Shown one piece after another: positions 58,206 through 64,000 of a stretch of DNA of 64,000 bases. Both the position numbers and the translations under genes were made by a program. Source of the DNA: Colocasia esculenta (Eukaryota; Streptophyta; Magnoliopsida; Alismatales; Araceae); contig CM024753.1 in assembly GCA_014218235.1 (NCBI GenBank), positions 174,816,348 through 174,880,347 on the forward strand, written 5' to 3'. The notes below the pieces were generated by a model, which saw only the letters and a program-made list of their open reading frames with translations, was not told where the DNA came from and searched no databases. How positions within the stretch are numbered: position 1 is the stretch's first letter; each line of letters begins with the position of its first letter.

Positions 58206-58731
58206 GAACAAGATCTACATGGTGTTTCCCCCACTCCACGCGATGACCTCGCAGTGAGAGCATGCCAAAAACTCCCTTGGAAAGCCAAATCATCGCAAAA
58301 CCACACAACCGCACCTCTCCTAGCCAAGCAGAGCTTGCTAAAGCTCTGTCCGGCCAAAACCCTCTTAAAATAAAGCTCGGTTGGGAACACGACGTAGCAT
58401 ACTGTCGGGACCTGAACGTGACGATTGTGGTCGTCGCCTTCCCACTCCTGACGTCAGCAAGCCCCGCCCTGCGTGCGACACGCGGCGTGCATGCAGACGT
58501 CGCCCCATACGGTGGTTCTATGAACGCGACACCCAGAGCCGTCGCTTTCAGAATGCAACGCCCCTCACTATCGCGTTAACAGACAGTGAACATGTAGGCA
58601 CGTTGAGCCTAACCTATCGGCTCACAATGCCCCGAAAACCTGCGTAGACACCTGCTAAGCATGTCATTGGCCACACACTGGCCTCCACAAGCACAGTGAC
58701 ACGATCCGAACGATCAATACGCTACACCTTC

Positions 58732-59961
58732 TGCCTTTTTAGCTTTCCAATGGCTTCAGACAAGTCTTGTAGTTTCACAGCTGAGAGGTCAACTTCAAAA
58801 TAAATGTTCTGTGAAAGCTCCATGCTGAAAACGTGCCTAATAAATATTCTGCAGCAAATACAAGACAAAAAGAAGGGATACCTCCATACTTTCTAAGGTA
58901 GGTAAGTCAGAAGAAATATAAAGTATGGAAACCTGGGACAAACAACTTTTCAGACCAATAAAAGATGGACAGACAGTTGCATCAAGGGTAAGGTGAGATT
59001 CTGACAGTGGTAGGTGAGCTACTGTTAGATATCCCATGGGTCTGAAAGATAATAAATGCAAGATATCTTCTGAAAGGAACAAAAATCTGACCTTCTGTCA
59101 TGAAGCAAGAGACCAATTTGATTAAATGCTTTAGATACAAACATAAACAAACCTAGAAGATTATTTTGAGTATAATATGTCTCATCTTGTCAGAATATAA
59201 TTAATTAATGATAATCTGATGGACTATTAATATGTAAGAAACATATAGGAGAAATGAGTTCTGACAAAGGTTACATTACACAGATGAATCATAAAAATAG
59301 AAAGATATACTATCTGCACAAGAAAAGTATAAGTACACAAACTGTCAGAGAAGTCGGATTCATAAGAAGGTGTACTTCGACTTTAGAAGTCGGAGTCAAA
59401 ATCATGAAGACATACATTCAATTTTCAGAAGTTGCAGTAAGACAGTAAGATTCGACTTCAAGAAGTCGGATAAATGAGTATTAGAACGTCATACTTTGAT
59501 TTTAAGAAGTCAGAGATATACATTCAACTTTCATAGACTTAGACAGAAACAAGACATATACTTCGACTTTTGGGAGTTGGAGAGTGGCATTCAACTTTAG
59601 AGAGTCGGAGTCTAGAACACAAGACTCGGAACACTTCGACTTTATAAAGTCGGAGTCAACAGTCGGATTCAGTATGATACATATAGAGTAGTTTGTGGAC
59701 TTAGAAAAATTTTCGAGATAAACTTGCAGACTATAATTCGACTTCCGAGATTCAGAGACTATATTCGAAGTTAGTGATACATAGAGTAGTCTGTGGACTT
59801 AGAAAAATTTTCGAGATGAAGTTGTCCAAAATATTTTCTGTGGTATATGTATTAGTGTATTTAATTTGTAAAGAGTCTTTTAAAAGGTTTTGTCATAGCA
59901 AAATGCAATGTTATAATAATTTAAAATATTAAATGATTTTCTTAGGGGTAGTTGCTCAACA
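58732..59961 (-). repeat. 3' LTR of E, proximal (U3) part
   Basis: Continues the LTR after chromovirus D. With 45942-46771 it makes an LTR of about 2060 bp. On minus it begins TGTTGAGCAACTACC next to the polypurine tract. The U3 holds inverted TTCGACTT...AAGTCGGA motifs at 59355-59760. There is a direct duplication of 'gatacatagagtagt(t/c)tgtggacttagaaaaatttt' (59688 and 59775). Confidence 0.85.
59355..59760. repeat. TTCGACTT...AAGTCGGA hairpin motifs in the E LTR
   Basis: Seven to eight units such as TTCGACTTTAGAAGTCGGAG and TTCGACTTTATAAAGTCGGAG, plus decayed ones (TTCGACTTTTGGGAGTTGGAG, TTCAACTTTAGAGAGTCGGAG). CG steps are 13-14 bp apart within a unit. Arms are complementary with a 3-4 bp loop. 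Similar words recur at 63930-63975, within the element body. Confidence 0.85.
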
Positions 59962-60110
59962 ATTCTCCCCCTTTTTGTTAATGACAAAAACTTTTAAATA
60001 GACAGTGAAAAGAAAATTTTAGATTTGCAAACATATGATCTTCTGGAGAATTTTAGTTATTTGTTTCTTACTTCTTTCTCCCCCTTTGTGGCATTAACAG
60101 AAAAGGTAGT
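59962..60110 (-). other. Double polypurine region of E
   Basis: Read on minus: an AAAGGGGGAGAAAG block near 60075-60100 preceded by 'ttaatgccac', then AAAAAGGGGGAGAAT (59976-59962) preceded by 'tcattaac' and abutting the LTR. The spacing of about 100 bp and the duplicated 'aatg(a/c)cac/aa' context match the left element at 3276-3400. Confidence 0.7.
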
Positions 60111-60277
60111 ATAATGAAGGAGAAAAGGAGATAAATCTATATCCAGAAACAGAAATAGGAAACATAAATTACATTCATAAACTGAAATACTCAAGTACAG
60201 AAGAATGTTTAGGACTTGGATAAAGAGCTAGGTAAGTACAGGGAACGAGGGACTTGATCTAAGAAAGGCTGGAGAAG

Positions 60278-63200
60278 AGCTCACAACTTCTGCTCGTTTT
60301 CAGGGAAGAAATTTTCAAAGAGACTAGCATCAATCTTATAGGTGGGGCCTATTTTAGGAAGTTTCCTATAAGATTTTACATGACAGTTGTGGAACCAGGT
60401 GAGTCTCTTATAATAGTGACTACGACGCAGAAGAGTTTTGAGAGGGACAAATTTCCTAGAGGCGGCTAAATGGAGAAAGTCATGCACAGTAATATTCCAA
60501 TGCAGGCCTTGATGAATTGCAGCTTCCTTGGCTTGATAATAGATTAAGTACCTCTGCTTCCATTTATGAGCAATAGACTTCCAAAGAGTCTCATATCCTT
60601 TGCAGAGATACTCATCAACTGAGATCTTCAACTTTTCACAATCGGAATGGTCTTCAGGATATGTAGCTGCCCATTGATCCTCTGTGAATCTCTCAGACTT
60701 AGCAAAACAAATCTGAAAGTTTAACAAGTGCTGGGAATTCTGAGGGCTTGCATGAGGGCAAACCTATGAAAAGATAATTTCATATTATACTTGATCCTAA
60801 ACTGGTAGCTATTCGGATGTGTCTGTTGAAAACAAGCTGAGAAAAATCTTTTCTTGCATAAATGGCACTAATTATGCTTGGGTACAAGCCAGAAGATAAT
60901 CCAATAGTCATGGAGGGGGAAATCTGTCTCTAACCTCTCATAATGTTTTCCATTGGCCTTCGTTGACATCAGGCAATCCCAATCTGAACCTAGCAAGATT
61001 GAATTTTTTCATCTTAGTGTACTTGACCTGAGAGTCTCTAAGGTGGTTGCCAAACATGTCATAGAACCTAAGATTCAGGTGAAGATGAATATCCATAAAT
61101 TGGTTCCTGGATAGAGTTTGTTGGAATTTGGTGGCTTCACCAGGATAGATTTCAAGAAATTCTTTGGAATTAGACTGTGGCTTTTCTGAGAAATCAGCTG
61201 AGATCAGCCAACAGTACTTGTGATGTATGAAGGAGAGAGGGAAGCTAGTCCTCAAAGGTGAAACCTGGCGTTTCTTGGACTTCAAGGAATGCCTTGATGG
61301 ATAGGAATTCCCTGAACAGGTTCATGTGATGTTTTGAATGGTAGTTAAATGCATACCAAAAAGGAGGGAGTAGTTTGGCAGGGTTGTCTTTTAACATGCG
61401 CCCACCTTTAGATGAAAGTAGTACACTAGGTACTATTTCTGAAAGTGAAAGGGTGGATCTGCCAGCTAAAAGAGTAGAGGCTGTAGGAAGACAGGAAAGA
61501 AATTAGGAGCTGATGTATGGAGAGTGGGTATGTTTGCCTGAGATGGTTTGAAATAGTATTTCAGAGGGTAGATGGAAAATTTGACTGACATTATCAAAGG
61601 CAATTGGCTGATCCTATGGAAGAGATGTAAAGGGAGGAGGATCAGATGAGGTAGAAGGTGGAGGTTGTTCATCAACAGAAGGAGCTGGAGGAGTGGGAGC
61701 AGTGGAAGATGAAGGAGGTTGTTCTGATTGAGAGGGAGCATGGTCAGTGGAAGTAGTATGAGCAGAAGGAGTTGGTTTAGGAGGAGGGGGAGAGGAAGTG
61801 GTCAAGGGTGCAGAAGAGACAGGATGACCATTTTTATGGAGTTTTCTTCTAACCTTCCTCCTAAAGATTTTGACCCTAGATTTGGCCTCTACCTCTAAAT
61901 CTTGTGACTCTAAAGGTCTCTTAGGCCTAGACTCCTGAGGGGGATGCTGCTGCTACTCAGACTCAACTGCTGCTAAAGATTGCTACTGTTGCTCATGCTT
62001 CTACTGATCTTCCACAATTGCCACTGAGGGTAGCTCTGGCTCTGGCTCTTGCTCTAACTGTTGCTCTTGCTTAGGCTGCTGCTGCACTTGCTGCTGCTCT
62101 TCATGCTGCTAATCATGCTGCTCTTCATGCTGCTGGACAACTTCTTGTTGTTCCTTATGCTGCTGCTGCTCTTGCTCTGGCAGTTGCTCTTCTTGATGAG
62201 TAGATGGTGGTGCAGAAGGCTGTTTAGTGCCCTGTTGGCACACTAACTGAAGCAAAAGGTCCTTCATCTGATGGACCTCCTCAGCCATAGCATCAAACTT
62301 GGCATCAACCAATTTGACTTGCATCTAAAGGACTACCAAGCTTTCTTGTTGCTTTGTCAGTAAATCTAACATTGTATTTATACTGTTGCTACTCTCCCCC
62401 TGAGACCTTGGCCGGCTCTCAAAATGAGAAGGGGAGAAGTGATGATGCACTTCTTCAAACTCTACATTACTGGAGTAGATCTGGGAAAATCTTCTTGTTC
62501 TTGTGCTACTCCCTTGCCTCTCAAATCTCTAAGTACCTGATTGATGGTCTCTCTAGGTGTACCATGCCCTAGAGATGAGGTAGGAACTTGTTCTTGTTGG
62601 AGTGGCTCTTGTTCTTGCTGAATCTTTTGTTGCTCTTCTTCCTATTGTTGTTCTTGTTGGTCTTGAGTAGGGGCTTCTGCTCTTTCTTCTCTAACTATTT
62701 GCTAACTGACTGGAATGGATGAGGAATCCTTTGCCTCATCAGGGAAAATCTCATGGGTGCACTGGGGCACAGAATCCTTGACCCATAAATTCTGACTTCT
62801 GTTCTCCAAAGTGTAGTGGCTTCTTCTGAATGTAGACAAGCCAATCTTTTCTTTTACTCCCACTGAGATTTCTCCACTAAGGTCTACTGAAAATCTCTTA
62901 AAGACCAAGTTAAGCAGAGGTCCATAAGGAAGGGACTCCTTCAAATTTTTGGATGCTACCATCTTTTCCAGAATCACTGAGGGCAAGTTGACCCTATGTC
63001 TTTGAATAGCCCAAAATAGTAAACTACCATATCTGGCAATTATGGAGGAATGGGTCCCGGCCCTAGGTGTGATGATGTTGGTGATGACAAAATGGATGAT
63101 CCTCTTCTCTGCAGATAACTCATTGACTAACAAACCTTTCTTGCTTACTGTCCCCAGGCTTCCAATGATACCCATCTTCTGCTTATCCATTGGGACAATC

Positions 63201-63559
63201 TCACTAAGTTTGTGCCCGGAGTTGGGACAGTCCAAAAGTTTCACTAACAGGTCTTCAGAAACTGTAACTTTGGTGCCTTTTACATATCCTGTAACTAAAC
63301 TTTCTGAGGAGACTTGAAGAGAGACAAAGAAGGCCTTAAGGGCACTCTCAAAGGTGGGTTCAGAAATCTGACACAGTCTCAACCAACCCATTGCTGCTAG
63401 GGTTTCTTCTACCCAACCTAGACTACCATGAAACAGGGAGAAGACTACAACCTTCCCTGGACAGATGGTGACCTTGGCAGAAGTAAGGCGTTGGAACTGT
63501 TCAGGAGTGAACTGAGTTCCTTCAGGAGCCCTAGATGATGCCATCTGGACAGAGAGCAA
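60278..63559 (-). pseudogene. ORF of element E: putative plant transposon protein (Transposase_32-like) with Q/P-rich and C-terminal domains
   Basis: ATG at 63559 (another at 63544) opens 285 codons to a TAG at 62702. This N-terminal domain has 'FTPEQFQRL', 'LKAFFVSLQV', 'LLDCPNSGHKL', 'LSAEKRIIHFVI', 'LLFWAIQRHRVNLP' and 'LPYGPLLNLVFKRFSVDLSGE', the pattern of the uncharacterised plant family usually labelled 'putative plant transposon protein'. It has no zinc knuckle or known catalytic motif. The frame then continues through glutamine-rich and proline/serine-rich stretches (62690-61400) broken by TAG codons where CAG is expected and by at least one frameshift. It ends with a C-terminal region (61285-60938 and 60727-60281, same frame as the start). 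The left-edge gene has the same three-part plan. Function unknown; a nucleic-acid-binding or packaging role for the non-autonomous element would be speculation. Confidence 0.75.
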
Positions 63560-64000
63560 TGGAGAAGACTCAGGAGACTGCCAAGGAGTGAAAGGAATGT
63601 AGTTTAGAGATCACATATCCTACCTTTCTTCAGAGGAGATGAGAGTTTTTTTTTTTTGCAGTTGCTCTGAAAACGGTTTCCGGAGAAGATGAACAGTACA
63701 CGCAGGAAGAGGAAGAGGATGACAGGAGAGTCGGACAAAGAGTTTTAAAGGGTGCTTTGGAAAAGGGAAAGGGTTGTTTTAATATGGAGGTGAAATGTAA
63801 CGGACCAAGGATGAGGAGATGAATGGTGGGGATTAAAAGGATGAACCATTACCGTAACAAATACTCTTTTAAATTTAAAAATTATTAACATTTATTATAT
63901 TAAATTAATGAGAGCATTTATACAGACTCCGACTGTAAAGAGTCGAAGTACTCATCCGACTTTTAAGAGTTGCAAAGCACACTTCTCTCACCATGAGTCG
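63560..64000 (-). other. Leader region of element E
   Basis: No coding sequence. It holds a T-run (about 63646-63658), purine-rich tracts and, at 63930-63975, words like those of the E LTR array (CTCCGACT...AGTCGAAG, CCGACTTTTAAGAGT). The 5' LTR edge expected on this side was not reached before the window ends. Confidence 0.5.

Larger units (their letters stand above)
46772..58726 (-). mobile_element. Chromovirus 'D', full length, minus strand, inserted in the LTR of E
   Basis: TGTAGCGGTCC...ACGCTACA, 11,955 bp, with a perfect TSD CCTTC (46767-46771, 58727-58731). Layout in the minus direction: 5' LTR (58726-53624), PBS (53622-53608), gag-pol (53472-48864), 3' LTR (48757-46772). LTR differences are almost all transitions. 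The 5' LTR contains solo LTR F and a 165-bp length difference from its partner. The domain order and C-terminal chromodomain put it in the same broad group as H, but LTR sequence and motif words differ. Confidence 0.93.
53624..58726 (-). repeat. 5' LTR of chromovirus D (with nested solo LTR F)
   Basis: Without F and one copy of its 5-bp duplication it is about 2154 bp, against 1986 bp for the 3' LTR. The excess is a block at about 58036-58205 that has no counterpart at 48240. The rest aligns closely, including the motif cluster at 57870-57990 with 48070-48200. Confidence 0.92.
45942..64000 (-). mobile_element. Non-autonomous copia-like element 'E' (3' part; 5' end outside the window)
   Basis: In the minus direction: coding region 63559-60278, double polypurine region near 60080 and 59978-59962, then the 3' LTR, which starts TGTTGAGCAAC at 59961 and ends CGATCCAACA at 45942. 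The 3' LTR is split by chromovirus D (46772-58726, TSD CCTTC). The five bases left of E are GAGCT (45937-45941); its other flank is off the window. No gag-pol domains are present in the roughly 4 kb of body seen. The same coding type occurs in the plus-strand element at 1-5613, but the LTR sequences differ, so this is a second family of the same kind. Confidence 0.8.

Noticed and set aside
48864..63559. Reassigned or suppressed TAG codon (TAG read as glutamine)
   Set aside because: TAG for CAG is found in many unrelated element types at once, together with frameshifts and lost catalytic residues; methylcytosine deamination at CHG sites explains it without a new code.

Overview
The window is plant nuclear DNA from a large, repeat-rich genome (an angiosperm, probably a eudicot; the species is not identifiable from sequence alone). 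I find no host gene, rRNA, functional tRNA or CRISPR array. Almost every base can be assigned to nested LTR retrotransposons, solo LTRs and one hAT-type MITE. Boundaries were set from TG...CA termini, 5-bp target-site duplications (TSDs), primer-binding sites (PBS), polypurine tracts (PPT) and comparison of copies inside the window.

Layout. 1-5613: 3' part of a non-autonomous copia-like element (+) whose only coding sequence resembles the 'putative plant transposon protein' (Transposase_32-like) family, with its 3' LTR. 5614-7813: rest of a gypsy-type LTR (family A) that this element split. 7814-10455, 32569-36655 and about 39300-41221: pieces of an old Tat/Ogre-like Ty3-gypsy element (LTR, gag-protease, second LTR). 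10456-32568: a full-length Ty3-gypsy chromovirus (called H here) inserted in the Tat-like element and itself interrupted by five solo LTRs (11584-13299, 15067-17379, 17629-20965, 23371-26279, 29454-30774); the third of these holds a MITE. 34728-36289: another solo LTR. 36656-38700: 5' LTR and PBS remnant of a reversed copia element. 41222-45941: third family-A LTR, holding a solo copia-type LTR (43001-45283). 45942-64000: a second, minus-strand non-autonomous element (E) coding for the same protein family as the left edge. Its 3' LTR is split by a minus-strand chromovirus (D, 46772-58726), whose 5' LTR is split by solo LTR F (54488-57431). The right side is therefore a five-level nest: Tat-like LTR > A3 > E > D > F.

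Three patterns cut across the elements. (1) LTRs of at least seven different families, gypsy-type and copia-type alike, carry arrays of short palindromic or inverted motifs with a CG core. Each family has its own word (TGTCGACA, GCGACA-N7-TGTCGC, ATCGATTT/AACGATTT, TTGACGGCAA/TTGCCG, TCGACTT/AAGTCGGA, AATCGATT), often with fixed spacing; TGTCGACA doublets lie 21-22 bp apart in both a gypsy-type and several copia-type LTRs. (2) In-frame stops in the decayed coding regions are overwhelmingly TAG at places where glutamine (CAG) is expected, as deamination of CHG-methylated cytosine would give. (3) The chromovirus H gag is interrupted by two short GT-AG segments that look like spliceosomal introns. 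The genes do not act together as a host pathway; they are gag/protease/RT-RNase H/integrase-chromodomain modules of retrotransposons, plus the gag-less cargo protein of non-autonomous elements that presumably used another element's machinery.
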